Numbered from the stretch's first letter, positions 44,388 to 54,003 are shown. The stretch is 64,000 nt of DNA from UMGS1498 sp900552335 (GCA_902477075.1 CABSFU010000002.1:66381-130380), one strand, 5' to 3'. Notes: a model not told the origin generated them from the letters alone. Translations and numbers: made by a program.

Positions 44388-44697
44388 AGTGTATGTTATT
44401 ACAGATAATTGCGTATGGGATGATGAAGATTATTCGCAAATTGTTGGTATAGCAACTACTAAAGAACTTGCTATTGAATGTTTTAAGAATTATGTTGAAA
44501 AAGTTAAAGATGAAATAGATATTGATAATTTAGATATATCTGAAAATGGTATAGATGATGGATATATTATTGAAGAGGATGAAGATTATTTCAGAGTATA
44601 TAGAAATGGTGAATACAATAGTTATCATACATATATTTCTTTATACGAAAAAGAACTAATAAAAGAAAGTGAGATGTCAGAAACTTATGAATTTTGA
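44374..44697 (+). CDS. Unknown acidic protein
   Basis: About 107 residues. TTG 44374 is preferred because GAGGAGG ends 7 bases before it; ATG 44368 is too close to that site. Highly acidic, with EIDIDNLDISENGIDDGYII. No family recognised. Confidence 0.6.
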   Translation: MNLDKVYVITDNCVWDDEDYSQIVGIATTKELAIECFKNYVEKVKDEIDIDNLDISENGIDDGYIIEEDEDYFRVYRNGEYNSYHTYISLYEKELIKESEMSETYEF

Positions 44698-44929
44698 TAA
44701 AGTAATAAATAATATGCAAGAACTTCAATCAAAAATTGAAATATATGAAAGGAATAATAAAAGTATTGAAGATGCAATTGCTTCAATAAATAAAGATATA
44801 TTAAAGTTAGAAAAAAAGAGAGAAAACTCTAAGGATGAAATTGATAAACATATTTTAAGTATTAAAATTTTACTCATGAAAGATATTGTGGATAAATTTA
44901 ATATAGAAAATAATCAATCTAAGAAATAA
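44687..44929 (+). CDS. Small coiled-coil protein
   Basis: About 80 residues, almost entirely helical with a heptad pattern (ELQSKIEIYERNNKSIEDA, KDILKLEKKRENSKDEI). The start is uncertain: ATG 44669 in the same frame is possible. It overlaps the preceding gene. Confidence 0.55.
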   Translation: MNFDKVINNMQELQSKIEIYERNNKSIEDAIASINKDILKLEKKRENSKDEIDKHILSIKILLMKDIVDKFNIENNQSKK

Positions 44930-44954
44930 TTTTGAATATTAGGGGGGATAATTA

Positions 44955-45911
44955 TTGGAAAAAGAATTTTTTGATTTTTTAAAAAGTGGTAGCATAACAA
45001 AAACATTTAATTACGGAGATAAGTCAAAAGTTATAGTTAATAAAGTTAGATATAATGATAAATTAGATATAATTTATGCTTTAGATAGTTATAATGGTAA
45101 TATATTCGATTTACATACTCCATTTAAATATAGTGGAATTTATGATAAAGAAAAGAATAAATTATTTGATGTTGAGTATTCACTTAGGTATCATATTTTA
45201 AATTGGGATTATAATAATGATAATTACATGAGTATAGGTGATTTATATAATTTAATTAATAAAGATATGAATGAAAAAATAAAAGAAATAGTAGATGCTG
45301 GTAAGGGAGACATGTTTGATATTAGTGAAGTAGAAATTGGTGAAGAAATAGAAGATAAAGATGTAATAACTGATTTTATGAATGGAATAACATCAGAAAC
45401 ATTAAAAGATTCTTTCAAACAATTTTCAACCGAAAAATCACAAGATTTATTGGATTACTTAACTGATAAAGAAATATTTTTAGAAGAAAAATCAAGAGAA
45501 TTTATTTTAGATAATGCTACCAGCATACTAAGAAGTTTAGCTATTACTGAAGAAAAAAGAAAAACTTTGGAAAATATTGAGAATAACATTGATCATCCAT
45601 ATCATAAAATTAAAAAAATTATAGATGCTATTAAAGATCACAATTGCGTAACTGTTAATTTAACTATTAACAAAAATGGAATAGAACAGACATTTAAATA
45701 TAATGCAGATGCTCTTAAAAGAGATTATAATTCATCATATTTATCCACTTGGAACTTTGAAAAAGCACAAGAAAGAAATCATTTTGAAGAGACATTTGGC
45801 AGAACAGCAGATCTTTATTATGAAGAAATTGTTAAAATAACTTATGGAAAAAATACAATATATGAAGACCAAAACTTTAAGGCTAAAGAGGAAGATTTAT
45901 GCCTTTCATAG
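44955..45911 (+). CDS. Unknown protein, possible DNA-processing partner of primase
   Basis: 318 residues starting at TTG 44955 after AGGGGGGATAA. The N-terminal 90 residues look like a beta-rich domain (VIVNKVRYNDKLDIIYALDS); the rest is helical and acidic to about 230, then a mixed C-terminal part. It overlaps the primase gene by 13 bp, so a joint role in replication is likely but unproven. Confidence 0.6.
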   Translation: MEKEFFDFLKSGSITKTFNYGDKSKVIVNKVRYNDKLDIIYALDSYNGNIFDLHTPFKYSGIYDKEKNKLFDVEYSLRYHILNWDYNNDNYMSIGDLYNLINKDMNEKIKEIVDAGKGDMFDISEVEIGEEIEDKDVITDFMNGITSETLKDSFKQFSTEKSQDLLDYLTDKEIFLEEKSREFILDNATSILRSLAITEEKRKTLENIENNIDHPYHKIKKIIDAIKDHNCVTVNLTINKNGIEQTFKYNADALKRDYNSSYLSTWNFEKAQERNHFEETFGRTADLYYEEIVKITYGKNTIYEDQNFKAKEEDLCLS

Positions 45912-46885
45912 ATAGAAAAAACATAGATGATTTTAAACCATTATTAGCCGATTATTTAATTAATAAACATAATATTAATATTGATAAACCATTTACTTGT
46001 TTAAATCCTAATCATGAAGATAAACATCCAAGCATGAGTTATTGGAAAAAAAATAATATATGCAAATGTTTTTCATGTGATGCAATTTATGATATTTTTG
46101 ATGTAATTGGATTAGATTATGGTGTAGAGTCATTTAAAGAAAAATTAGAAATTGTTGATAAATTATATCCAAATATTTCTAATATAGTATTTAAAAAATT
46201 TGATATGGTAGAATCTGAAAATCACGTTATAGACTTTACTAATTATTTTAAAAAATGTATTAGTAAAATAAATAAAACTAATTATTTAGCAGAAAGAAAA
46301 ATTAATTCAGATTTATTAAAAAAGTATAGTGTTGGATACGATGATAAAAGAGAGATGGTAGTATTTCCAATTAATAAAAATTGTTATTTTGCAAGAAGTA
46401 CAACGGGTAATAGTAAAATAAAATCAAAAGGAATTAGTTATTTATGGAATGAAAAATTATTAAGTAATTCAAATAAAAATACATTGATATACTTAACTGA
46501 AAGTATTATTGATTCTTTATCATTAGAGACAATAGATCCAAGTATAAAGACGGTAGCACTTAATGGTTTACCAAATTATAAAAGATTGCTACAAGTGGTT
46601 AAAGAAAACAATTTTAAAGGAACTATTGTACTTGTTTTTGATAGGGATAAAGCAGGAGAAACATATCAAGATATAGTGAAAGAAGAACTAACAAAATTAA
46701 ATGTTAGTTCTTTTTCTCCTACATTAATATCTAATTTTGATATAAATGAATGTAAAGATTTGAATGATGCACTTATAAAAGATAAAGAAAAACTAATTGA
46801 AAATTATAATTATTTTGATACAAATTTAAAAAAAATAATAGCAATTAAATTAGAAAAAAACGAGGAGGAAAATTTAGAATTATGA
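45899..46885 (+). CDS. DNA primase (CHC2 zinc finger and Toprim)
   Basis: 328 residues. The zinc-binding module is at about 35-60 (TCLNPNHEDKHPS then CKCFSCDAIYDIFDV: Cys, His, Cys, Cys). The Toprim-like part has LTESIIDSLSL and VLVFDRDKAGETY, the acidic DxD-type metal site. It lacks a helicase domain. It would prime replication of the transferred strand or of the excised ICE. It overlaps the next gene by 4 bp. Confidence 0.9.
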   Translation: MPFIDRKNIDDFKPLLADYLINKHNINIDKPFTCLNPNHEDKHPSMSYWKKNNICKCFSCDAIYDIFDVIGLDYGVESFKEKLEIVDKLYPNISNIVFKKFDMVESENHVIDFTNYFKKCISKINKTNYLAERKINSDLLKKYSVGYDDKREMVVFPINKNCYFARSTTGNSKIKSKGISYLWNEKLLSNSNKNTLIYLTESIIDSLSLETIDPSIKTVALNGLPNYKRLLQVVKENNFKGTIVLVFDRDKAGETYQDIVKEELTKLNVSSFSPTLISNFDINECKDLNDALIKDKEKLIENYNYFDTNLKKIIAIKLEKNEEENLEL

Positions 46886-47082
46886 AAAATATTGAAAGTA
46901 ATATAATTAATATTTATATAAAAGTTGATATAAAAAATAAAATGATTTATATAAGTAATCATACCAAAAATAAATCAGGTGGTGGATTAGCTAAATCTTT
47001 TAAAAGAAAAAATGAATTAAAAAAAATCATATCTAATTATATTGAAAATTATATAAATCTATATGAGGTGAATTATGACTAA
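46882..47082 (+). CDS. Small basic protein, tandem paralogue 1
   Basis: 66 residues with pattern INIYIKVDIKNKMIYISNH, GGGLAKSF and a helical end. The next gene has the same layout (MTITINTKEKFFKVVDYDN, GGAISGGY, helix), so the two arose by duplication. GAGGAGGAAAA precedes ATG 46882. Function unknown. Confidence 0.65.
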   Translation: MKNIESNIINIYIKVDIKNKMIYISNHTKNKSGGGLAKSFKRKNELKKIISNYIENYINLYEVNYD

Positions 47083-47284
47083 ATCTAAAAAAAATAAAAT
47101 AATAGATATGACAATTACTATTAATACTAAAGAAAAATTTTTCAAAGTTGTAGATTATGATAATAATTCTAATGGAGGAGCAATATCTGGAGGATACAAA
47201 GATAAGAAACATTTAATTAATATGTTTAATGATTATTTCGATAAATTTATTTATATTGATTGTGATGAAAGTGAGGATTCATAA
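47075..47284 (+). CDS. Small protein, tandem paralogue 2
   Basis: 69 residues, the diverged duplicate of the preceding gene, overlapping it by 8 bp and the next gene by 1 bp. Both have two strands, a Gly-rich turn and a C-terminal helix. It ends in an acidic tail (DCDESEDS) absent from copy 1. Confidence 0.65.
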   Translation: MTKSKKNKIIDMTITINTKEKFFKVVDYDNNSNGGAISGGYKDKKHLINMFNDYFDKFIYIDCDESEDS

Positions 47285-47751
47285 TGGAACAAAATTATAA
47301 TTATTTAAGCGAAATTATAAAGAAAAAAATTGCAGAAAAAGATAGAGAAAAATTAAAATATAAACAAAAATTAGAATTAGTAAAACAACATTATGGAGTT
47401 GAATTTGATATTTATTATTCAAAAGAAGATAATATTGATAAGATAAAATTTTCCAATTTAGAATTTAAAAATTCTGCAAAAAATATATCTATTGTTTATG
47501 ATAATAAAATAGGAAAGTTTAACTATATATTTTATGATTATGATAGTGAACAAGCTATAAGAAATTATGATGAGAAGAAAATAATGAATGGATTAAATCG
47601 TGAAAAAAAATTAAAACTAGTTGTTGCAGAAATTAAAAGATTAAATGAAGAATATAAAAAAGAGTTGCTTGAAATTGATGAAAAATATAAAGAAAATAAT
47701 CAAGAATTTGATAACGAACTTGAATATAGAAAAAAAGAAGAAAATAGCTAG
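47284..47751 (+). CDS. Unknown coiled-coil protein
   Basis: 155 residues. Charged helices at both ends (IIKKKIAEKDREKLKYKQKL and VVAEIKRLNEEYKKELLEI) flank a short beta part (50-100). It is the last gene before the oriT-like region. Confidence 0.6.
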   Translation: MEQNYNYLSEIIKKKIAEKDREKLKYKQKLELVKQHYGVEFDIYYSKEDNIDKIKFSNLEFKNSAKNISIVYDNKIGKFNYIFYDYDSEQAIRNYDEKKIMNGLNREKKLKLVVAEIKRLNEEYKKELLEIDEKYKENNQEFDNELEYRKKEENS

Positions 47752-47987
47752 TGGGTTCAAAAAGGGTTCTCTTAAAATACTTATAAAATAAGGAAAAATT
47801 ACAAATTATTTAAAAATTTGAACCCTAAAATTGATAAAAGGGTTATTTTCGCAAGTGCGAAAATGGTTGTTGGTGCAACAATGAGGTTGAAAAATCCTTT
47901 GTTTTAAAGGATTTTGAAATTTCGTGGTGCATTCCCATATCCTGTTGTCTTTAATATTTTAACTATTTTTGTAAAAAGGGGGGAATT
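47752..47987 (+). other. Candidate origin of transfer (oriT)
   Basis: A noncoding region of 236 bp full of inverted repeats, directly upstream of two ribbon-helix-helix genes and the relaxase gene. The pairs are GGGTTCAAA 47753-47761 with TTTGAACCC 47817-47825, AACCCT 47821-47826 with AGGGTT 47839-47844, ATTTTCGCA 47845-47853 with TGCGAAAAT 47856-47864, TTGTTG 47867-47872 with CAACAA 47876-47881, and AAAATCCTTT 47891-47900 with AAAGGATTTT 47906-47915. The unpaired GTGGTGCATTCCCATATCCTG after the last hairpin would be a good place for the nick. Confidence 0.7.
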
Positions 47988-48314
47988 TTGATTATGAAAT
48001 TTAGTGTCAATTTATATGAAGAAGAGTTAGTGCTATTAACTGATTTTATGAAAAAGAATAATATTAAAAATAAATCAGATGCTGTTAGAAAATGTATAAA
48101 AGAAGCTGCTAAATTAAATTCTATTGAAGGCCTATTATTAGATATAAATAATAAATTAAATAGAATAATTTATAGAGAAAACATTCAAAAAAAATTATTA
48201 GAACAGTTTTATGCTAATATGGAATTTCCAGTTGATCAAGACGTAAAAACAGAGGCAGGTTTAGTTAGATTTTATCAAAACAATAATTTTTATTTGAATA
48301 AAATTATGGATTAG
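47988..48314 (+). CDS. Ribbon-helix-helix relaxosome accessory protein
   Basis: 108 residues with an RHH-like N-terminus (MKFSVNLYEEELVLLTDFMKK, then SDAVRKCIKEAA) and a helical tail. TTG 47988 follows AAAGGGGGG; ATG 47994 is an alternative. Next to oriT and the relaxase, it probably binds the inverted repeats and helps nicking. Confidence 0.77.
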   Translation: MIMKFSVNLYEEELVLLTDFMKKNNIKNKSDAVRKCIKEAAKLNSIEGLLLDINNKLNRIIYRENIQKKLLEQFYANMEFPVDQDVKTEAGLVRFYQNNNFYLNKIMD

Positions 48315-48317
48315 TTT

Positions 48318-48542
48318 ATGAGTGAAAGAATAAAAAATTTTAAAAGGAGAAGTATAAGTTTACCTGTCGAACTTGATGAAATAATTTCTATAAAATTTAA
48401 AAATACTAATTATAGTTTTATAAATGATTTTTTAATTGAACTTTTAGAATTAGGTTTGGTTAAATTAGATGAAGATTTAGAAATAAAAAACAGGCAAATA
48501 GAAATATTAAATAAGATTGATAAACTTATTTCATCTAAATAG
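48318..48542 (+). CDS. Second small ribbon-helix-helix-like protein
   Basis: 74 residues: KRRSISLPVELDEIISIKF and FINDFLIELLELGL read as strand, helix and helix of an RHH fold. It lies 3 bp after the previous gene and 2 bp before the relaxase gene, so all three are co-translated. Confidence 0.75.
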   Translation: MSERIKNFKRRSISLPVELDEIISIKFKNTNYSFINDFLIELLELGLVKLDEDLEIKNRQIEILNKIDKLISSK

Positions 48543-48544
48543 TA

Positions 48545-49987
48545 ATGGATTCTAAAGTTGTATTTATAGATCATCCATATTATGCAGTTAATAATCCATC
48601 TAATAATTTAAAGATTTATAAAAAAAATAAAAGAGATGAATGGTATTATATTCAATGTAAAGATATAGGACATTATAGAAAAGAATTAAAAAAATATATT
48701 TTAGGTTTTTATGATTATAGCAGAGATGAAAAAAAAGCAAAGACATCAATGTTTGACTACTATATGGGTAGTAAAAAAACAGAAGCAGTTATGGAAAAAA
48801 ATAAAATGCGTAGAGAAAAAATGGCTATGTTAAAAGACGGCACATTTATTAAAGATGATATGGTTGATGATATGAAAAATAATTGGTCTGAATATTTAGA
48901 AGATAGCAATGTTAATCTTGCGGTTCTATCTTTATATCAAGATTATGTAGATGAAAATATAGCTATAGATGATTTGCAAAAAGAAGTTGCAACAAAAATA
49001 ATGCCAAAGTTTTTAAAATATTGTGGTTATAAAGAACCAGAAAAAAATTTAGAATGGGTTGTATCACTTCATTGTGATCGAGAAAATAATTATCATTTTC
49101 ACATAGCATGGATTGAAAAAAATAAATGTTATAAATTAAAAAATAATAAATTAGGTCATAGATATAAATTGAAATTAGATGATAATGAAAATAATTTTAT
49201 GAAAAGACAAGTTTTATTATCTATAGAAAGAAGCAAACTATATAGACCAGCATTAATAAAAATAAACGAAGATTTAGAACATTTACAAAGTTATTTCAAT
49301 CCTAAAGATAGAAATTTTACTTTAAAAAATATTTCTGATTTATATTTAGAAGAAGATATTGTTAGGTTAGGTTATTTGTTAACGCAAATAAGAGACACAG
49401 ATAAAAAATATGTTAAATATGGATCTTTACCAAGAAATGAAATTGGAAAAGAAATAAGAGTTTTGACTAATGAAATAAAAGATAAATTATTTGATTGTAA
49501 AAGTGAGTTAAGATTATCTAAAAGTCAAGTTGATGAATCGATAGAAAAATTGAATAATATTTTCTTGGATATAGATAAAAGAAATAATATTTCTAATGTT
49601 GGCTTTGAAAGTGCATTTGATAATAAAATGATAAAAGATAAATTGGAAAAATCAGATAATTATATCTTAAATTCAATAGTAAATCATGCTTTATATAATT
49701 ATAATTATGGTAAAGGAAAAACCAATAAGAAATCCAGTAAAATATCTCTGGAAGACATTATTGGTGAAATAGCTATAATCATTTATAAAGATAAAAGCAA
49801 TAAAAACTATCTTAATAATAAAAAGAAATTTAGAATAAAAACTTTAGAAAATTATTTTATATATGGAGAATATAAAAATCATGATAAATTATCTAATGCT
49901 TTAAGAAGATTGTCAAAAGATTCAGATGATGCGGCAAAGCAATTTTATGAGATGTTATCTGATAAAGAATATGATAATAATTTATAA
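48545..49987 (+). CDS. Relaxase, MobP/MobL-like
   Basis: 480 residues. The nickase histidine cluster is seen in VVSLHCDRENNYHFHIAWIE (His, then HxH) near residues 175-192. The catalytic Tyr is likely one of the N-terminal tyrosines (for example in HYRKEL or DYYMG). The C-terminal half is helical and charged. This arrangement suits MobP2/MobL-type relaxases of Firmicute ICEs. It would nick the adjacent inverted-repeat region and be docked by VirD4 at 56647. Confidence 0.85.
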   Translation: MDSKVVFIDHPYYAVNNPSNNLKIYKKNKRDEWYYIQCKDIGHYRKELKKYILGFYDYSRDEKKAKTSMFDYYMGSKKTEAVMEKNKMRREKMAMLKDGTFIKDDMVDDMKNNWSEYLEDSNVNLAVLSLYQDYVDENIAIDDLQKEVATKIMPKFLKYCGYKEPEKNLEWVVSLHCDRENNYHFHIAWIEKNKCYKLKNNKLGHRYKLKLDDNENNFMKRQVLLSIERSKLYRPALIKINEDLEHLQSYFNPKDRNFTLKNISDLYLEEDIVRLGYLLTQIRDTDKKYVKYGSLPRNEIGKEIRVLTNEIKDKLFDCKSELRLSKSQVDESIEKLNNIFLDIDKRNNISNVGFESAFDNKMIKDKLEKSDNYILNSIVNHALYNYNYGKGKTNKKSSKISLEDIIGEIAIIIYKDKSNKNYLNNKKKFRIKTLENYFIYGEYKNHDKLSNALRRLSKDSDDAAKQFYEMLSDKEYDNNL

Positions 49988-50025
49988 TTTGTTTTTTTAT
50001 TTGCATAAAAAAGGGGATGAAATAA

Positions 50026-50430
50026 TTGAAATTAGAAAATAAACGAGAGATTTTTGCTGATAAATGTGGTGATTGGGATTATAGGAACATAGATATGACT
50101 GAACCACATCTACAAGGAATCGATATTATTCAAAATACCATAATAATTAATTGTGAATTATATTCACCAGAATTAGATGAATATCTATCTTGTGAAGGCG
50201 GTGTAATTTATGATAAAAAATTAATAAAAAAATTTAAGAAACTAGATTTAAATAAAAAAAAGAATGTATTAGAATTTATCTCGGCTATTGAAAATTGTAT
50301 TAATTGGGACGAAGTAAATGAAAAATTATATGATGAAGTTGAAAAGGAAAAAGAAAATAAGATAGTGGAAAATGAAATGATTGATAGAATTTTACCAAAA
50401 GAAAAAATAAATGAAGAATTAAGTTTATAA
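50026..50430 (+). CDS. Unknown acidic protein
   Basis: 134 residues from TTG 50026 after AAAAGGGGATG. Contains PHLQGIDIIQNTIIINCELY and a Lys/Glu-rich helical end. No family recognised. Confidence 0.6.
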   Translation: MKLENKREIFADKCGDWDYRNIDMTEPHLQGIDIIQNTIIINCELYSPELDEYLSCEGGVIYDKKLIKKFKKLDLNKKKNVLEFISAIENCINWDEVNEKLYDEVEKEKENKIVENEMIDRILPKEKINEELSL

Positions 50431-50443
50431 AAGGGGGAGTGTT

Positions 50444-51244
50444 ATGAGTATATTTCAAGATTTTGAAACAATAAGAGATAATATTGGCCATGAAAAATAT
50501 GACATGATAGAAAATTATTTAGAATCTATTTGCACACAAGATAATATTGATCAATATTTTAAAGAAATGAATACAATATGGAAATTACCACCTACAAAAT
50601 GGAATGATAAAGTAAATCAGCTAAAAGAAAAGTATGGAGTGATTTTATTAGATGACGTTTTACATAGATCTAAAGAATGGGCAAAATATGAAGATTGGTA
50701 TAATAAAAATCATTTACATAGAAATATTAAAATATTAGGTACATGGTTAACAGATTATGATGATATACGTTGTAATGCTATTTTATATCAAGATGAAAAG
50801 GAAGTTGTTAATATAATTGCTAGTTATGATGAAAGTGATATTAGATATTCAATTGGTGATCAATATTCAGAATTAAATGAAGATTTTGTTAAGAATGCTT
50901 TTAAAAGTTTAATTTATCAAGATTTTGATTCATATTTAGAATTACCAAAAATATCTGAATGTTCTAAGTTATTGCAAGAAATCTATGATACTGTATGTGA
51001 ATCTGATTCAACTATGTGTCATATTGATGATATTGACTGGATGTATATGAAAGAAAATTACGGTTTTGAAGATAAAGATATTATTGAACTGCAAAATGAA
51101 ATTGATAAATATGGACTTAAAGAGGTTATTACTATTAATGAAGATGGATACAAGATTGTTGGTTATGGTGATCTTGAAACAAGATTTAACGATGATAGAA
51201 ATTTCAGTATAGAAGCGAGCAAGGATAGTGAAATTGTATTATGA
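50444..51244 (+). CDS. Unknown acidic protein
   Basis: 266 residues from ATG 50444 after AAAGGGGGAG. Mostly helical in the first 100 residues, then a mixed part with LLQEIYDTVCESDSTMCHID. It overlaps the next small ORF by 4 bp. No family recognised. Confidence 0.6.
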   Translation: MSIFQDFETIRDNIGHEKYDMIENYLESICTQDNIDQYFKEMNTIWKLPPTKWNDKVNQLKEKYGVILLDDVLHRSKEWAKYEDWYNKNHLHRNIKILGTWLTDYDDIRCNAILYQDEKEVVNIIASYDESDIRYSIGDQYSELNEDFVKNAFKSLIYQDFDSYLELPKISECSKLLQEIYDTVCESDSTMCHIDDIDWMYMKENYGFEDKDIIELQNEIDKYGLKEVITINEDGYKIVGYGDLETRFNDDRNFSIEASKDSEIVL

Positions 51245-51369
51245 TAAAAAATAAAATTTTATTGGAAATATCAAAATATTGTGAAACCTGTATTTCACAT
51301 GAAAACTGTCCAAAGGAAGAATGCGTTTTATATAGAATAGAAGAAATTATTTTGAAAAGGGGGAAATAA
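51241..51369 (+). CDS. Small four-cysteine protein, likely zinc-binding
   Basis: 42 residues beginning at ATG 51241, which overlaps the previous stop as ATGA. It contains YCETC, ENC and PKEEC within about 17 residues, a spacing suitable for a small zinc knuckle. The ORF fills the gap between its neighbours exactly and ends 2 bp before the next gene, so it is very likely real. Confidence 0.7.
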   Translation: MIKNKILLEISKYCETCISHENCPKEECVLYRIEEIILKRGK

Positions 51370-51371
51370 TA

Positions 51372-52235
51372 ATGAAAAATAAATTATGTTATTTAGTTGA
51401 CATTGTTGAAAATAACAAAGATTGTGTAATATTAAAAGTTAAAGATGAGAAAAAATTAGATTTGATTAAATTAGGTTATTTTTCAGGAGATGAAGAACTC
51501 ATAAGATTAACTAAAGGAAAAGATCATACTTGTACAGTATTTAATAAAGATGGAAGCAATTTTAATTGGCATTGGGGAACAAGTGGATACACATTGGTTT
51601 CAGATAATTTAAGTAAAAAAGGCAAATTAATTGAAGAGTGTATAACTGAAGATTTTGACATTTATATTGGTGATAATAAAGAAAAAATAAAAGATACTAT
51701 GAATATTATGTCTTTAGAAGATTCTAAAAAGGCGGAACATTATATTAAAATGATGTATTGGAAAAATGATGATAATGTTTCAGTTCATAAAGATGGAGTA
51801 TTTTATAAATTTTTTGATAATATAAATTTGGCAATAAAACACTTTAGAACGCTAAATTATGATGTTGACTATAGAAAAGAATATATTGCTCAAACAGGCT
51901 GTATTGTGAAGGAATATTATATAACAAAAGATAAAGAGTTAACTGATTGGAAGGAAGAAACTTATTTTGATTTAATCACAAATTTAGATGATATAAATGA
52001 TTCTGATAGTTTTACTGTAGCAAGAGTTTGTAATGGAGTTAATTCTGTAGAACTTCACTATAATGATGGGTTAGCAACTATTGAATATGGAACTAGAATT
52101 GCTGACGACGAATGGAAAAGTGAAGTAGAAGGAGCTTCTTGGTTTGATAAAAATATGAATGAAAAAGACTTGCAAAATAAATTATGGGATTTATTTGAAG
52201 AAAACTATGATAAGGAAGATGATTATGCGTTGTAA
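51372..52235 (+). CDS. Unknown acidic protein
   Basis: 287 residues, with a Trp/His patch NFNWHWGTSGYTLV near 58-72 and two repeated beta-like segments. It overlaps the next gene by 11 bp. No family recognised. Confidence 0.6.
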   Translation: MKNKLCYLVDIVENNKDCVILKVKDEKKLDLIKLGYFSGDEELIRLTKGKDHTCTVFNKDGSNFNWHWGTSGYTLVSDNLSKKGKLIEECITEDFDIYIGDNKEKIKDTMNIMSLEDSKKAEHYIKMMYWKNDDNVSVHKDGVFYKFFDNINLAIKHFRTLNYDVDYRKEYIAQTGCIVKEYYITKDKELTDWKEETYFDLITNLDDINDSDSFTVARVCNGVNSVELHYNDGLATIEYGTRIADDEWKSEVEGASWFDKNMNEKDLQNKLWDLFEENYDKEDDYAL

Positions 52236-52833
52236 TAATATTTATGCTATTTGCTATGATACCTTATACGTATTTGATTCTAAAAAAGAAGCTAAAAGTC
52301 ATTTTAGCGAATGTTATTATATGAGTGAGGGAGCAGAACATGAACGTTATGCTTCTATTTTAGTTGATTTAAATTTTAGTAATCTAGGAAAAGATAATGT
52401 AAGTAAAGATTGTAATGAAATAAGTATTAAAACAAATAATTACGAAAGCAAATCTCTAAATATTAAATTTGATGAAAGTTTATCGATTGAAGAAACTATT
52501 AAATTTTATGAGGAAAAATTACAACCAATATTAGAAGTTTCGGAAAAATATGATATAGATTTTAGTTGTAAAATTCCATTTGAAAATTTTGGCTCAGATG
52601 AAGAATGTTATACAAATTCTAGTTTTTCAAGTTATTACAAAGAAATATTGGAAAAGATTGGAGTGAATATTGATAGCATATATACTGATGATTGGTCGGA
52701 TGGAAAATATAAATTAGTTGTTAATGAGGAAGAATTTAAATTAACGGCATGGGATGGTTTAGATTCAGTTATTGATAATATAAATTCAATGATTGAATTA
52801 TCTAAAACAAAAGATTTAGAAGTGGAAGTATAA
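52225..52833 (+). CDS. Unknown acidic protein
   Basis: About 202 residues. ATG 52225 is preferred over the upstream in-frame 52159 because AAGGAAGATG precedes it and the protein then starts with a clean strand (IYAICYDTLYVFDS). No family recognised. Confidence 0.6.
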   Translation: MRCNNIYAICYDTLYVFDSKKEAKSHFSECYYMSEGAEHERYASILVDLNFSNLGKDNVSKDCNEISIKTNNYESKSLNIKFDESLSIEETIKFYEEKLQPILEVSEKYDIDFSCKIPFENFGSDEECYTNSSFSSYYKEILEKIGVNIDSIYTDDWSDGKYKLVVNEEEFKLTAWDGLDSVIDNINSMIELSKTKDLEVEV

Positions 52834-52837
52834 TTTT

Positions 52838-53419
52838 ATGACTAGTGAACAAATTAAAAAATTGAAAAAAACACTTCAACCAATAACACATGTAAAATAT
52901 AATTTATGGACTGAGGAACAAAAACAATTAGATAAAGAATTGTCTTGTAGAGAAATGATTAATAGTTGCTTAATTTATGGTACTGATTTTTTAAATTCAG
53001 AATATAGAATCGATTATTTTAAAGAATTAGGTAATTCAAAAGTAATAGAGTTATATAATGAACAATTAGATAATTTTAATAGTAGTATAGTTATCAAAAA
53101 TGTTTATGAAGATTCAGAAGGAGTTACTTATAATAGTTTAATTGAACCAAGTGAAGATGGGTTTATACATTGTGAAATAGTTGATGAACCAAGATATAAT
53201 TCAATCGATTATACTAACGAAACATATTTTTCTATAAAGGTAAAAGATAGTTTATATGGTCATTGTTTTAAAGTTGCTCTAGATTATAATGTTAATAATG
53301 ATTATAGTGAATATTATATTGGGAGAAATATAGGAATTAAAACTAAAAAAACAGATATTGGGGTTTACAAAGCAGTAGAAATTGCTTTTTTACAGAAGGA
53401 AGAGGAGTTGGAAATATAA
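52838..53419 (+). CDS. Unknown acidic protein
   Basis: 193 residues. It ends directly before the next ATG (no gap). Contains ESDSEG-like acidic turns and KVKDSLYGHCFKVALDYNV. No family recognised. Confidence 0.55.
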   Translation: MTSEQIKKLKKTLQPITHVKYNLWTEEQKQLDKELSCREMINSCLIYGTDFLNSEYRIDYFKELGNSKVIELYNEQLDNFNSSIVIKNVYEDSEGVTYNSLIEPSEDGFIHCEIVDEPRYNSIDYTNETYFSIKVKDSLYGHCFKVALDYNVNNDYSEYYIGRNIGIKTKKTDIGVYKAVEIAFLQKEEELEI

Positions 53420-53704
53420 ATGGAAAGTTATATTAAAATTAAAACTTCTGCTAATAGAATGATTGATGAATTTTCTAAAAGCAAATCACCATATTACTAT
53501 ATTAAATATTTTAATGGTCATGATAATTATAAAGGTGATGATCAAGAAGAAATAGTTTTTGAATGTATGATAAGACACAATGAGATTGGAAACAGAACAA
53601 TTGAAAGATCGGCACCATATACATTTGAAACATTAGAAAAAACTTTAGAGAAAAAATGTAAAGAGTATGAAGAAGAACAAAAAAATATTGGAATGGAAAT
53701 GTAG
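53420..53704 (+). CDS. Unknown small protein
   Basis: 94 residues starting immediately after the previous stop. A central beta region (EIVFECMIRHNEIGNRTIE) is followed by a charged helix (EKTLEKKCKEYEEEQ). No family recognised. Confidence 0.55.
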   Translation: MESYIKIKTSANRMIDEFSKSKSPYYYIKYFNGHDNYKGDDQEEIVFECMIRHNEIGNRTIERSAPYTFETLEKTLEKKCKEYEEEQKNIGMEM

Positions 53705-53712
53705 GTGATTAA

Positions 53713-53985
53713 ATGAATAAGATTGATGTAGAAATAAATAATGGAAGGACAATGAGACTTACTCAAACTGATACTGATAAAGAAAGATGTGGTATTGGAC
53801 TTGAAACACTCGATTCTAATGGTAAAGTAGTAGAAAGATTGTTAATTGATGAAGGTGATTTTGTAATGCTAATTAATTATTATAGATACATAAAAGATTA
53901 TGATATAAAAGATGACTTTATAAATAGGGATGGTTTAAATGACAGGGAAGAGTATGTTTTGAAGTCTGAAAATATAGAATTATAG
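53713..53985 (+). CDS. Unknown small protein
   Basis: 90 residues, beta-rich at the N-terminus (VEINNGRTMRLTQTDTDKE) with a C-terminal helix. TAGGTGATTAA precedes ATG 53713. No family recognised. Confidence 0.55.
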   Translation: MNKIDVEINNGRTMRLTQTDTDKERCGIGLETLDSNGKVVERLLIDEGDFVMLINYYRYIKDYDIKDDFINRDGLNDREEYVLKSENIEL

Positions 53986-54003
53986 AAAAGAGGAGATACT
54001 AAA

